Positions 5,263-12,612 of a stretch of 12,612 nucleotides of DNA are shown here, in pieces. The notes below the pieces were generated by a model. It did not search any database. It had not been told where the DNA came from and was given only the letters and a program-made list of their open reading frames with translations. The DNA is taken from positions 1 to 12,612 of the forward strand of contig DASQTB010000066.1 of the NCBI GenBank assembly GCA_035642095.1, given 5' to 3'. The translations under genes and the position numbers were made by a program. Source of the stretch: DASQTB01 sp035642095. Its GTDB lineage: Bacteria; Actinomycetota; UBA4738; CALAEC01. Each line of letters opens with the position of its first letter. The first letter of the stretch is position 1.

Positions 5263-6282
5263 GTGACCCGCTCGTCCCCCGCGAAGCGAGCACGTCTCAT
5301 ATGGTTGGCACTGTCCGCCGGCGCCCTCCTCCTCCTCGCGGCCTGCACCCAGGACTACGACTACAACTCGCTCGCTCCCGCGGGACCGGTCGCCGAGAAA
5401 CAGGCGGACCTGTTCTTCCTGGTCTTCTGGATCGCCACGGGCGTGTTCGTCGTCGTCGAGGGCCTGCTGGTGTTCGCCCTGTTCAGGTTCCGCAGGCGAT
5501 CGTCGAACGAGACGCCGAAGCAGATCCACGGGAACACACGCCTGGAGATCCTGTGGACGATCGTTCCCGCGCTCCTCCTGGCCGGGGTGGCCGTTCCCAC
5601 GATCGGGACGATCTTCGACCTGTCGGGGTGCCCCGAAGGCGGGGTGGAGGTCGAGGTGGTCGGCCACCAGTGGTGGTGGGAGGTGAACTACCCCGAGCTC
5701 CAGATCACCACGGCGAACGAGATCCACGTCCCCGCCCGGGAGCCCGTCTGCATCACCCTGAAGTCGGAGGACGTCAACCACAGCTGGTGGGTGCCCCGCC
5801 TGGCCGGCAAGCAGGACCTCGTTCCCGGGCGGACGATCGAGCTTCAGATCGAAGCGAACCAGCCGGGGGTCTACCAGGGCGAGTGCGCCGAATACTGTGG
5901 CCTTTCCCACGGCATCATGCTGTTCCAGGTGATCGCCGACGAGCGTGCAGACTTCGACGCCTGGGCCGAAGAGCAAGGCCGGCCCGCAGCGCCGCCGGCT
6001 CCCGGATCGGAGGTGGAGACCACCATCCAGCAATGCCTGCAATGCCACGCCATCGCCGGCCTCAGCGAGCCGCCGCCGGGGGCACCGATCGAGGGGCCGG
6101 ACCTGACCCACGTCGGATCACGACGGACGATCGTCGGCGGATGGCTGGAGAACACCCCCCAGGAGCTGGCCCGATGGCTCCGGAACCCCCCGGGGGTCAA
6201 ACCCGGGTCGAAGATGCCCAACTACCGACTCACCGACGAGCAGATCGAGGACCTGGTCGAGTACCTGGGGAGCCTGGAATGA
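5263..6282 (+). CDS. coxB: Cytochrome c oxidase subunit II with fused cytochrome c domain (caa3-type)
   Basis: A 339-residue lipoprotein subunit that takes electrons at CuA and passes them to heme a. It has a signal with lipobox LAAC (Cys28), two transmembrane helices (about 50-75 and 95-118), and a cupredoxin domain with the conserved aromatic run GHQWWWEVNYP (134-144). All CuA ligands are present: His173 (VNHSWW), Cys208, Glu210, Cys212, His216 and Met219 in CAEYCGLSHGIM. A Pro/Ala-rich linker (240-250) leads to a C-terminal cytochrome c with CLQCH (258-262) and an axial Met318 in KMPN. The fused heme c marks the caa3 subtype, able to accept electrons from soluble or membrane donors. Earlier in-frame codons (from 5113) would overlap the zinc-ribbon gene and lack a signal peptide, so GTG 5263 is chosen. 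The System II genes at the right would mature its heme c. Confidence 0.95.
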   Translation: MTRSSPAKRARLIWLALSAGALLLLAACTQDYDYNSLAPAGPVAEKQADLFFLVFWIATGVFVVVEGLLVFALFRFRRRSSNETPKQIHGNTRLEILWTIVPALLLAGVAVPTIGTIFDLSGCPEGGVEVEVVGHQWWWEVNYPELQITTANEIHVPAREPVCITLKSEDVNHSWWVPRLAGKQDLVPGRTIELQIEANQPGVYQGECAEYCGLSHGIMLFQVIADERADFDAWAEEQGRPAAPPAPGSEVETTIQQCLQCHAIAGLSEPPPGAPIEGPDLTHVGSRRTIVGGWLENTPQELARWLRNPPGVKPGSKMPNYRLTDEQIEDLVEYLGSLE

Positions 6283-6302
6283 CGCGTCGTAGGATGGATT
6301 AG

Positions 6303-8171
6303 ATGGCGATCGCCGTCCCCACCCGCCGTCCCTTCTTCCGCCGCCCTTCGGCCACCCACGGGCTCGCCTCGTGGCTGACCACCGTGGACCACAAGCGGAT
6401 CGGGATCCTGTACGGCGTCACGGCCTTCCTGTTCCTCCTGATCGGAGGCATCGAGGCCCTCCTCATCCGGATCCAGCTCGCCGTCCCCGAGAACACGTTC
6501 CTGACCTTCGACGAGTACAACCAGATCTTCACCATGCACGGCGTGACCATGATCTTCCTGGTGGTCATGCCGCTCGGCGCGGCGTTCTTCAACTACCTGA
6601 TCCCGCTCCAGATCGGCGCTCGCGACGTGGCCTTCCCTCGCCTCAACGCCTTCAGCTACTGGACGTTCCTCCTGGGCGGCCTGTTCCTGTACTCCAGCTT
6701 CTTCCTGGGCGGATCGCCCGACGGGGGATGGTTCGGGTACGCCAACCTGTCCACGGAGCTGCCCGGCCCGGGGATGGACTTCTACGCCATCGGGCTCCAG
6801 ATCGTCGGCCTGTCGTCGCTGGTGGCCGCGGTCAACTTCATCGTCACGATCCTCAATGAGCGGGCGCCCGGCCTGTCGCTGATGCGGATGCCCGTGTTCA
6901 CCTGGATGACGCTGGTGGTCCAGTTCCTGCTCCTGTTCGCCCTCCCCGTGCTGGCCATCGCCCTGTTCCAGCTGACCTTCGACCGGTTGTTCGGGACGCT
7001 GTTCTTCCAGCCGCAGGCCGGCGGAGACCCGATCCTGTGGCAGCACCTGTTCTGGCTGTTCGGCCACCCGGAGGTCTACGTCCTGATCCTCCCGGCTATG
7101 GGCATCGTGTCCGAGGTGCTCCCCGTGTTCAGCCGGAAGCCTCTGTTCGGCTACGCGGCCGTGGTGTTCTCCGGCATCGCCATCGGTTTCATGGGATGGG
7201 GGGTGTGGGCCCATCACATGTTCACGGTGGGCCTCGGCCCGGTGGCCAACGCCGCGTTCGCCCTATCGACGATGTTCATCGCCGTCCCCACCGGGGTGAA
7301 GATCTTCAACTGGATGGGGACCGTGTGGGGCGGTTCGATCCGGTTCACCACGCCCATGCTGTTCGCCATTGGGTTCGTGGCCATGTTCATCATCGGCGGC
7401 CTGTCGGGGGTCACCCACGCCATCGTCCCCTCCGACATGCAGCAACAGGACACCTACTACGTGGTGGCCCACTTCCACTACGTCCTGTTCGGCGGGGCCC
7501 TGTTCGGCCTGTTCTCCGGGGCCTACTACTGGTTCCCCAAGGTGACGGGCCGGATGCTTTCCGAGGGCTGGGGGAAGCTGCACTTCTGGTTGATGTTGAT
7601 CGGATTCAACCTGACGTTCGGCCCGTTCCACATCCTCGGCCTCCAGGGCATGCGCCGCCGGGTTCCGACGTACCCCGAGGGGGTCGGGTGGGACTTCTGG
7701 AACTTCGTGTCGACGGTCGGCTCGTTCATCATCGCCGCCTCGATCCTGGCGTTCATGATCAACGTCATCCGGAGCGTCACCCGAGGGCGGGAGGCAGGGG
7801 CCGATCCGTGGGATGCCCGGACGCTGGAGTGGCTGACGCCCTCTCCCCCGCCCCACTACAACTTTGCCGAGGTCCCCGTGGTCCGGCACCGCGACGAGGT
7901 GTGGCATCGGAAATATGCCGAGGACGAACGGGGTCGTCCGGTGCCGGTCGTGGCCGGCGCCTCGAACGGCCACGACGACTCGGAGGAAGGCGAGGAGGAG
8001 CACCACGACATCCACATGCCGGACCCCTCGTTCTTCCCCCTGCTGGCCTCCCTGGGGATCCCCGTCATCGGGTACGGCCTGATCTTCTGGTGGCCGCTGG
8101 CCATCGTGGGCGGGCTCATCGTGCTGGGCGGGCTGTTCGGCTGGAGCCTCGAGCCGGTGGCGGAGGAGTAG
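6303..8171 (+). CDS. coxA: Cytochrome c oxidase subunit I with C-terminal two-helix extension
   Basis: The 622-residue catalytic core of an A-type heme-copper oxidase. Visible ligands are His79 (HGVTM) and His392 for heme a, His390 for heme a3, and His255, His304 and His305 for CuB; Tyr259 in GHPEVYV is the crosslinked tyrosine. D-channel residues Asp108 and Asn115 (ARDVAFPRLN) and Glu257 are kept, as is the K-channel Lys333 (PTGVKIFNW), so it is an A1-type proton-pumping enzyme. Twelve helices end near 490. A further segment of about 130 residues follows: a charged linker with an acidic/His cluster (557-571), then DIHMPDPSFFP and two extra helices (about 577-615), as in other actinobacterial and caa3 subunits I with fused subunit-like tails. 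The ATG start lies 20 nt after coxB, with Shine-Dalgarno AGGA at 6291-6294, 8 nt before the ATG. Confidence 0.96.
   Translation: MAIAVPTRRPFFRRPSATHGLASWLTTVDHKRIGILYGVTAFLFLLIGGIEALLIRIQLAVPENTFLTFDEYNQIFTMHGVTMIFLVVMPLGAAFFNYLIPLQIGARDVAFPRLNAFSYWTFLLGGLFLYSSFFLGGSPDGGWFGYANLSTELPGPGMDFYAIGLQIVGLSSLVAAVNFIVTILNERAPGLSLMRMPVFTWMTLVVQFLLLFALPVLAIALFQLTFDRLFGTLFFQPQAGGDPILWQHLFWLFGHPEVYVLILPAMGIVSEVLPVFSRKPLFGYAAVVFSGIAIGFMGWGVWAHHMFTVGLGPVANAAFALSTMFIAVPTGVKIFNWMGTVWGGSIRFTTPMLFAIGFVAMFIIGGLSGVTHAIVPSDMQQQDTYYVVAHFHYVLFGGALFGLFSGAYYWFPKVTGRMLSEGWGKLHFWLMLIGFNLTFGPFHILGLQGMRRRVPTYPEGVGWDFWNFVSTVGSFIIAASILAFMINVIRSVTRGREAGADPWDARTLEWLTPSPPPHYNFAEVPVVRHRDEVWHRKYAEDERGRPVPVVAGASNGHDDSEEGEEEHHDIHMPDPSFFPLLASLGIPVIGYGLIFWWPLAIVGGLIVLGGLFGWSLEPVAEE
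8162..8168 (+). promoter_or_regulatory. Strong Shine-Dalgarno that fixes the coxC start
   Basis: GGAGGAG inside the last codons of coxA lies 3 nt before the GTG at 8172 (5 nt from the GGAGG core), which itself directly follows the coxA TAG. It is the clearest ribosome site in the window and decides that coxC begins at this GTG. Confidence 0.75.
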
Positions 8172-8771
8172 GTGGCCGCGAGCGCCCATCCCCAGGCCGT
8201 CCAGCCGCCCCCCACGGCGACGGGGTTGGACAACCGGAAGCTCGGCATGTGGGCCTTCCTGGGGTCGGAATGCCTCTTCTTCGGGGCCCTGATCTCGACC
8301 TATCTCCTGTACCGGGGTCGGAGCGTCCAGGGCCCGTTCCCGAACGAGGTCTACGACATCCCCTACACCTCGGTCTCCTCGGGCGTCCTCCTGATGTCCA
8401 GCGTGACGATGGTCCTGGCCCTGAACGCGATCCAACGGGGCGACGATCGTCGGCTCCGGGCCTGGCTCCTGGCCACCGCTCTGCTCGGCATCACGTTCGT
8501 CGGCGGCCAGGTGTTCGAGTTCACGGTGTTCGTCCGGGAGGGCCTGACCCTGTCCAGGAACCTGTTCGGGTCGAGCTTCTTCGTCCTCACGGGGTTCCAC
8601 GGCGCCCACGTCACGGTGGGGATCCTGATGCTGCTCACGCTGTTCGGCCAGTCGCTGGTCGGCCGGCTGACCGTCGAGAACGCTCTGCGGGTCGAGCTGG
8701 TCGGGCTGTACTGGCACTTCGTCGACATCGTGTGGATCGTCATCTTCACCGTCGTCTACCTGATCCCCTGA
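8172..8771 (+). CDS. coxC: Cytochrome c oxidase subunit III
   Basis: A 199-residue membrane protein with five predicted helices, the short bacterial form of subunit III. Conserved features are LGMWAFLGSECLFFGAL (24-40), the Glu of GGQVFEF (116), the signature GFHGAHVTVG (141-150) and the last-helix motif GLYWHFVDIVWIVIF (178-192). Subunit III stabilises the core and supports proton uptake through the D-channel. The GTG start follows the coxA stop with no gap and is served by a strong ribosome site. The N-terminal 20 residues are Pro/Ala-rich and look disordered. Confidence 0.95.
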   Translation: MAASAHPQAVQPPPTATGLDNRKLGMWAFLGSECLFFGALISTYLLYRGRSVQGPFPNEVYDIPYTSVSSGVLLMSSVTMVLALNAIQRGDDRRLRAWLLATALLGITFVGGQVFEFTVFVREGLTLSRNLFGSSFFVLTGFHGAHVTVGILMLLTLFGQSLVGRLTVENALRVELVGLYWHFVDIVWIVIFTVVYLIP

Positions 8772-9124
8772 TGGCCGCGACCGAGACCGAGCGCGAGGAG
8801 TTCGAGCCGGGCGGCGAGGCTCGCCTCCCCGAAGAGGACGTCACTCATCCCGGACCACGTCAGTACGTGATGGTCGGCCTGGTCCTGGCCGGGATCACCG
8901 CGATCGAGGTGGCCCTGTTCTACATGGACTTCCTGCCCAGTCCCGTCGTGGTGGCCTCGCTGCTCATCCTGATGACGCTCAAGTTCGGGCTGGTCATGCT
9001 GTGGTTCATGCACCTCAAGTTCGACAGCGCCATCTACAAGCGGCTGTTCATCGCCGGACTGGCCCTGGCCCTGTCCGTGTTCGTCATCGTGCTGGTGACG
9101 TTCGGCGTGTTCTTCCGGTCCTGA
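8771..9124 (+). CDS. Cytochrome c oxidase subunit IV (prokaryotic, CoxD/CtaF-like)
   Basis: A 117-residue protein with a charged Glu-rich N-terminus (1-25) and three transmembrane helices (about 33-52, 59-79 and 91-114). The motif LKFGLVMLWFMHLKFD (70-85) is characteristic of the bacterial oxidase subunit IV/CyoD-like family, a small accessory subunit that packs against subunits I and III. The ATG overlaps the coxC stop by one base (TGATG), so translation is probably coupled; no Shine-Dalgarno is present. A much longer in-frame ORF upstream is only the shadow of coxA and coxC. Confidence 0.9.
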   Translation: MAATETEREEFEPGGEARLPEEDVTHPGPRQYVMVGLVLAGITAIEVALFYMDFLPSPVVVASLLILMTLKFGLVMLWFMHLKFDSAIYKRLFIAGLALALSVFVIVLVTFGVFFRS

Positions 9125-9978
9125 TGCCCGATCCGACCGTCGGCTGGCATCCCCACCTCGACGTGTGGGCCCTGGTGGCCGTCCTCTCCGGCGGCTACCT
9201 CCTGGCCCTCCGCCGGTGGGGGCCGGCGCACGTCTCCCCGGGCGACCCTCCGGCCCCTCGGGGACAGGTGGTCTGCTACCTCCTCGGGGTGGCCGCGATC
9301 TGGGTGGCCGCCGACTGGCCGATCCACGAGCTGGCCGAGGAACGGCTGCTCAGCGTGCACATGATCCAGCATCTCCTGTTGAGCCTGGTGGCCCCGCCGC
9401 TGCTCCTGGCGGGGACGCCGGACTGGCTGCTCCGGTCGCTTCTGCGGCCGAGATGGCTGCTGGCCACCGTGCGCCAGCTGGCCCGGCCGATCCCCGCCCT
9501 CCTCCTGTTCAACGCATGGATCGCCGTGAGCCACTGGCCGGCCTTGCTCGAGCTGGGGCTCCGGTCCGAGGCCGTCCACTTCGGGATGCACACCGTGCTG
9601 ACGGGGACGGCGCTGCTGATGTGGATGCCGGTCCTGTCCCCGATGGTCGAGATCCCCCGGCTGCGTTACCCGGGACAGATGCTCTACCTGTTCGCCCAGT
9701 CGATCGTCCCCACCGTCCCGGCGTCGTTCCTCACGTTCGCGGATTCGCCTCTGTATCCGTTCTACGGGCTCGCCGGGGCGATGTTCGGGATCGACGCGGT
9801 GACCGACCAACGGATCGGGGGGCTGATCATGAAGCTCCTGGGCGGGTTGATCCTGTGGGGATTCATCGCCGCGCTGTTCTTCCGGTGGCACCGCGACGAG
9901 GAACTGGCCGGGGCCGACGCGCCGGTATGGCAAGAGGTCGAGACCGAGCTCCACCGGAGCGAGAGGGAGACCCGGTGA
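9124..9978 (+). CDS. ctaG: Cytochrome c oxidase assembly factor CtaG (caa3-type)
   Basis: A 284-residue multi-span membrane protein of the caa3_CtaG family, needed for assembly of caa3 oxidases and thought to help place copper at CuB. Visible hallmarks are DWPIHELAEERLLSVHMIQHLLL (the His68, His79 and His83 region), the HFGMHTVLTGTALLMW segment, MLYLFAQSIVPTVPASFLTFA, and the final DQRIGGLIMKLLGG...FFRWHRDEE, a cytoplasmic acidic tail. It is unrelated to the mitochondrial Cox11-type CtaG. About seven helices are predicted, and the length is normal. The ATG overlaps the preceding stop by one base (TGATG). Confidence 0.92.
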   Translation: MPDPTVGWHPHLDVWALVAVLSGGYLLALRRWGPAHVSPGDPPAPRGQVVCYLLGVAAIWVAADWPIHELAEERLLSVHMIQHLLLSLVAPPLLLAGTPDWLLRSLLRPRWLLATVRQLARPIPALLLFNAWIAVSHWPALLELGLRSEAVHFGMHTVLTGTALLMWMPVLSPMVEIPRLRYPGQMLYLFAQSIVPTVPASFLTFADSPLYPFYGLAGAMFGIDAVTDQRIGGLIMKLLGGLILWGFIAALFFRWHRDEELAGADAPVWQEVETELHRSERETR

Positions 9979-10637
9979 GCAGCCGGGACGTCCGGAGCCG
10001 GGTGGCCCTGGGCATCGGCATCCCCGTGGCGGCCTTCGCCTTCCTGGCCGCCCTGATCCTGGCCTTCTCTCGGATCCTCCTGGCCGTGGATCCGGACTGG
10101 GCGCCCGTGGTGGCGATGCTGTTCGCGGCCACCATCCTGGCCGGATGCACGCTGGCGGCGACGGTCCAGGGCACCAGGGGGTTCGCCTTCCTGATCGGGA
10201 TCCTGGTGCTGACCATCGTGGGGGGCGGCGTCGTCGGTGCCTTCCTCGGGGAATATCCGGTCCATAGCCAGGTGGCGGAGGAACCGGCCGGCGGTGAGCC
10301 GGCCCCGGCGGAAGAGCCACCCCCGCCCGAGGCTCCGGGCGGGCAGCCGCCCGGGCCCGGCGGACCTCTCGTCGTGGTGGCCCAGAGCCTGTCTTTCGAC
10401 ACCGCCGAGATCTCGCTGCCTCCGGAAACGGAGGTCACGATCGTCCTCGAGAACCGTGACCCGGTCCCCCACAACCTGTCGATCTACACGGAGCCGGGCG
10501 GTGACGTCATCTTCCAAGAGACCCCCCAGCCCGGTCCGACCACCATCGAGTACGCGTTCACGTCACCGCCCCCGGGGGAGTACTACTTCCAGTGTGACGT
10601 CCATCCCCAGATGAGCGGCATGGTCTCGGTGGGCTGA
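9975..10637 (+). CDS. Membrane-anchored cupredoxin (type 1 copper) protein
   Basis: A 220-residue protein with three N-terminal hydrophobic helices (about 10-36, 46-66 and 71-91), a Pro/Glu/Gly-rich linker (95-131), and a C-terminal cupredoxin domain (132-220). Likely type 1 copper ligands are His166 (VPHNLSI), Cys207, His210 and Met213 or Met216 in YYFQCDVHPQMSGM. The single Cys rules out a CuA site. It is probably an extracytoplasmic electron carrier tied to the membrane, or a copper-delivery protein, at the end of the oxidase operon. The GTG start overlaps the ctaG stop as GTGA and has Shine-Dalgarno AGGGAG (9964-9969). The final stop is 7 nt from the end of the convergent ccsB gene. The triple-helix anchor followed by a cupredoxin is not a named family that I recognise. 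Confidence 0.85.
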   Translation: MSSRDVRSRVALGIGIPVAAFAFLAALILAFSRILLAVDPDWAPVVAMLFAATILAGCTLAATVQGTRGFAFLIGILVLTIVGGGVVGAFLGEYPVHSQVAEEPAGGEPAPAEEPPPPEAPGGQPPGPGGPLVVVAQSLSFDTAEISLPPETEVTIVLENRDPVPHNLSIYTEPGGDVIFQETPQPGPTTIEYAFTSPPPGEYYFQCDVHPQMSGMVSVG

Positions 10638-10644
10638 CGGGAAA

Positions 10645-11583
10645 TCACGTGGCGTACGAGTGCAGGCCGGCGATAACGGTGTTCACCACGACGAGGTTAA
10701 ACACCAGCGCCACGAAGCCGATCACCGCCAGCACGGCGGCCGGGCGACCCCGCCAGCCCACCGTGGCCCGGGCGTGCAGATAGCCGGCGAAGACCACCCA
10801 CGTCACGAAGGACCACACCTCCTTGGGATCCCATCCCCAGTACCGACCCCAGGCCTGTTCGGCCCAGATGGCCCCGAAGATGACGGCCAGGGTCCAGATC
10901 GGGAAGGCGAACACGATCGTTCGGTAGGCCAGGCGATCGAGCGACGCCGCCGCGGGCAGGCGGCCTCGGCGGGGAGGCTGGACCGGCGCCTCGGGCTCCT
11001 CCGCCGGGACATGATCCTCGGCGTGGTCCCCTCTCGCCCCAACCAGCGCGGCCTGCCGGGCCGGGGCGGCGGTGGGAGCGCTCCGTCGTTCCCGCCGGTC
11101 CTGCCAGAGATACAGGGAGGTGAACACGAATCCCAGCGTGAACAGGGCCGAGCCCAACATGGCCATGACCACGTGGATCCGGAGCCAGTACGAGTTCAGC
11201 GCGGGAACCAGCGGGCCGGGGGGCACGTAGATCAGCGTGGCCGCGCCCATCGCCGTGACGGCGGTGGCCAGGACGAACCCGCCGGCGGCGTCGACCCGCC
11301 ATCGCCGCTCGACGACCAGATAGGCCATCACCAGGAGGAAGCTCACCGCCGAGACGTACTCGTACATGTTGCCCCACGGCACCCGCCCGGCGGCCAGGCC
11401 CCGGGTGACGATCGAGGTGAGGTGCACCGCCACGCCGGTGAAGGCCAGAGCCCGAGCCGCCCCGAGGACCCGACCTCGATGGAAAGCCAGATGGTGGAAC
11501 GAGGCCACGGCCGCGGCGAGGTACAGCGCCAGCGTGATCCCGAAGGTGAGGTTGGAGAACCGGGTCAGGGCGTCGTCTGCCAC
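10645..11583 (-). CDS. ccsB: System II cytochrome c biogenesis protein CcsB/CcsA (heme handling, WWD)
   Basis: A 312-residue multi-span protein of the CcsA/CcmC/CcmF heme-handling family; in actinobacteria it is usually named CcsB and corresponds to ResC. The tryptophan-rich WWD motif reads WGRYWGWDPKEVWSFVTW (245-262). Conserved heme histidines are His54 (VAVHLTS), His137 (LRIHVV), His270 (GYLHAR) and His308 (GLHSYAT). WGNMYEY (70-76) is a second family signature. With ResB it exports heme and attaches it to CXXCH cysteines, here including the CoxB cytochrome c domain. Residues 163-213 form a charged Pro/Ala-rich, probably cytoplasmic insert. GTG at 11583 overlaps the resB stop by 19 nt, has GGGA about 6 nt upstream and matches the family's N-terminus, so the two genes form one transcript. 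Confidence 0.93.
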   Translation of the reverse strand: MADDALTRFSNLTFGITLALYLAAAVASFHHLAFHRGRVLGAARALAFTGVAVHLTSIVTRGLAAGRVPWGNMYEYVSAVSFLLVMAYLVVERRWRVDAAGGFVLATAVTAMGAATLIYVPPGPLVPALNSYWLRIHVVMAMLGSALFTLGFVFTSLYLWQDRRERRSAPTAAPARQAALVGARGDHAEDHVPAEEPEAPVQPPRRGRLPAAASLDRLAYRTIVFAFPIWTLAVIFGAIWAEQAWGRYWGWDPKEVWSFVTWVVFAGYLHARATVGWRGRPAAVLAVIGFVALVFNLVVVNTVIAGLHSYAT

Positions 11584-12612
11584 GACGATCCCACTGTACC
11601 CAACTCGCCTGAGATCTCGGCGAACTCGTCGTCGAAGGCCGCCTTCCGCTGGAGGGCGAACCCGGCGATCTGAAGGAGCGTTCCCTCGCCGTCGGCCGGC
11701 ACCGCCCGGACCCACACCCGGCGCCGGCTGGAGTACAGGGCAGGGATCAGGCCTCCCACGATCAGCGCCGCCGCGGCGAGCATGATCCACGTCCCGGGAT
11801 CTCGCTTCACCAGGAACTGGGTGTACTCCCGGAGGTCCCGGAACGTCACCTCGATCCCGCCGGGGAGCCTCCGCGTCTGACCGAGACCCATCCCGCCCTC
11901 CGCGAATGGGTCCAGCGATCGGGTATCGAGACGGAACACGCTCTGGGCAGCGGTCAGGCGGAGGTCGCCCCGCCAGGCGGTGTAGGTCAGGAACGGGTCC
12001 CGGGCCTCGAGCATGGGGGCCCCGATCAAGGCCGCCCGGACGTCGGGGAGGAGCCGGAGCTCCAGGCCGACCTGCGGTCGGAGGGACGGCAGCTTGAGCA
12101 CCCCTCGCCACGGGACGCGCTGGTCGTTCGGGTTGTCCGTGACGAACACGACCGGCTCGGAGAGCAGGACCCGCCCGTCCCGCCTGATCTCGATCACCGG
12201 CGCCCACCCGTAACCCTGTTGATAGATCTTCACGCCTTCGACGGACAGCGGCGCGTTCACCCGGATGCGGTGCACCCCTCCGCCGTCGCCACCCGAGCCC
12301 ACCACCCGGACCCGGGACACGAAATCCTTCGGCAATCCCGTCGAGCGGTAGGTGGCGTCGAAGTCGAGGACCTCGATCCGGAACGCCCGATGCATCCGCT
12401 CGGAGAAGAACCGGCCCTCCGACGGAGGGAAGTCGTATGCGGCGTGGGCCTCCGTCCACGTATCGCCCTCGATCACGGTGGCCTGGCCGGTGAACCCGAA
12501 CCCCTTGCCGACGACCACCCCGACCAGAAGGAGGAACAGCGACCAGTGGAACAGCAGGCTTCCCCACTCCCTGGCGCCGCCCTTCTCCGCGGCCAGCCCG
12601 GGAGCGGCCTCG
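11565..12612 (-). CDS. resB: Cytochrome c biogenesis protein ResB (partial, N-terminus beyond the right edge)
   Basis: 348 residues are visible; the reading frame is open to the right edge, so the start is outside the window. Near the visible N-terminus is a transmembrane helix SLLFHWSLFLLLVGVVVG with a conserved heme-related His, then GKGFGFTGQATVIEGDTW and a large extracytoplasmic beta-rich domain (HRAFRIEVLDFDATY, NAPLSVEGVKIYQQGYGWAP). The C-terminal helix (PGTWIMLAAAALIVGGLIPALY) is followed by a basic cytoplasmic tail. These are hallmarks of ResB/Ccs1, the partner of CcsB in System II heme attachment. A shorter start at GTG 12518 is possible on paper but would lose the helix and is rejected. 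In many genomes ccdA and a ResA thioredoxin precede resB. Confidence 0.92.
   Translation of the reverse strand, partial: EAAPGLAAEKGGAREWGSLLFHWSLFLLLVGVVVGKGFGFTGQATVIEGDTWTEAHAAYDFPPSEGRFFSERMHRAFRIEVLDFDATYRSTGLPKDFVSRVRVVGSGGDGGGVHRIRVNAPLSVEGVKIYQQGYGWAPVIEIRRDGRVLLSEPVVFVTDNPNDQRVPWRGVLKLPSLRPQVGLELRLLPDVRAALIGAPMLEARDPFLTYTAWRGDLRLTAAQSVFRLDTRSLDPFAEGGMGLGQTRRLPGGIEVTFRDLREYTQFLVKRDPGTWIMLAAAALIVGGLIPALYSSRRRVWVRAVPADGEGTLLQIAGFALQRKAAFDDEFAEISGELGTVGSSWQTTP

Noticed and set aside
6183..6207. CCCCCCGGGGG and CCCGGG-type inverted repeats as a terminator
   Set aside because: They lie inside the conserved cytochrome c domain of coxB, have no T-run, and encode a normal Pro-Pro-Gly-Val-Lys-Pro-Gly loop.
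6290..6302. TAGGAT as a -10 box making coxA leaderless
   Set aside because: The same bases contain a Shine-Dalgarno AGGA at an 8-nt spacing, and coxA is only 20 nt behind coxB, so co-transcription with normal initiation is simpler.
7037..8770. Long plus-strand frame leading into the subunit IV gene
   Set aside because: It is an alternate frame of coxA and coxC; only the part from ATG 8771 is the true small subunit.
9034..10320. 428-codon minus-strand frame opposite ctaG and the cupredoxin gene
   Set aside because: Pro/Arg/Gln-rich shadow translation without domains, antisense to two well-supported genes.
1..12612. CRISPR array, tRNA, rRNA, insertion sequence or attachment site
   Set aside because: No regularly spaced repeats, no cloverleaf-like sequence, no transposase-like product and no long direct or inverted terminal repeats were seen by eye; almost every base is in a recognised gene.

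Overview
The window is very GC-rich, gene-dense, rich in GTG start codons and has promoters of leaderless type (a -10 box 6-7 nt before the start codon). With a menaquinone/isoprenoid gene neighbourhood, a caa3-type oxidase whose assembly factor is CtaG, and a fused CtaA-CtaB, this points to an uncultured or deep-branching member of the Actinomycetota. That placement is inference; no rRNA or marker gene is present. Fourteen protein genes fill almost all of the window, and no RNA gene, mobile element or CRISPR array was seen.

Layout. (1) 1-3182, all minus strand: a helical lipoprotein, a lipoprotein with an Ig-like and a thioredoxin-like domain, a (geranylgeranyl-type) polyprenyl diphosphate synthase, a PPOX split-barrel flavin/F420 protein, then a separate promoter and the start of a geranylgeranyl-reductase-family flavoprotein that runs off the left edge. 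That last promoter carries an exact Rex-type operator (165-184) over its start codon. (2) 3183-3237: a 55-bp divergent promoter region. (3) 3238-10637, all plus strand: fused heme A synthase/heme O synthase (ctaA-ctaB), a small membrane zinc-ribbon protein, then coxB (lipoprotein CuA subunit with fused cytochrome c), coxA, coxC, coxD-like subunit IV, ctaG and a membrane-anchored cupredoxin. The genes are spaced by -4 to +26 nt. (4) 10645-12612, minus strand and convergent: CcsB/CcsA and ResB (cut by the right edge), the System II cytochrome c maturation pair.

How it fits together: the central operon makes heme A and the four subunits of an aa3/caa3 oxidase and its CuB assembly factor. The right-hand genes attach heme to extracytoplasmic CXXCH proteins such as CoxB. 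The left-hand lipoproteins sit where a Cu/thiol chaperone for the oxidase might be expected. The isoprenoid genes on the left may supply or reduce the quinone side chain feeding the chain. The Rex-like operator suggests that the NADH/NAD+ balance controls the left-most transcript.

The most noteworthy items are the Rex-type operator fused to a leaderless start, the CtaA-CtaB fusion, the CX4C thioredoxin lipoprotein, the uncharacterised zinc-ribbon protein in the oxidase operon, and the triple-span cupredoxin at its end. Most of the cluster is a recognisable respiratory locus; I do not see a wholly new system.
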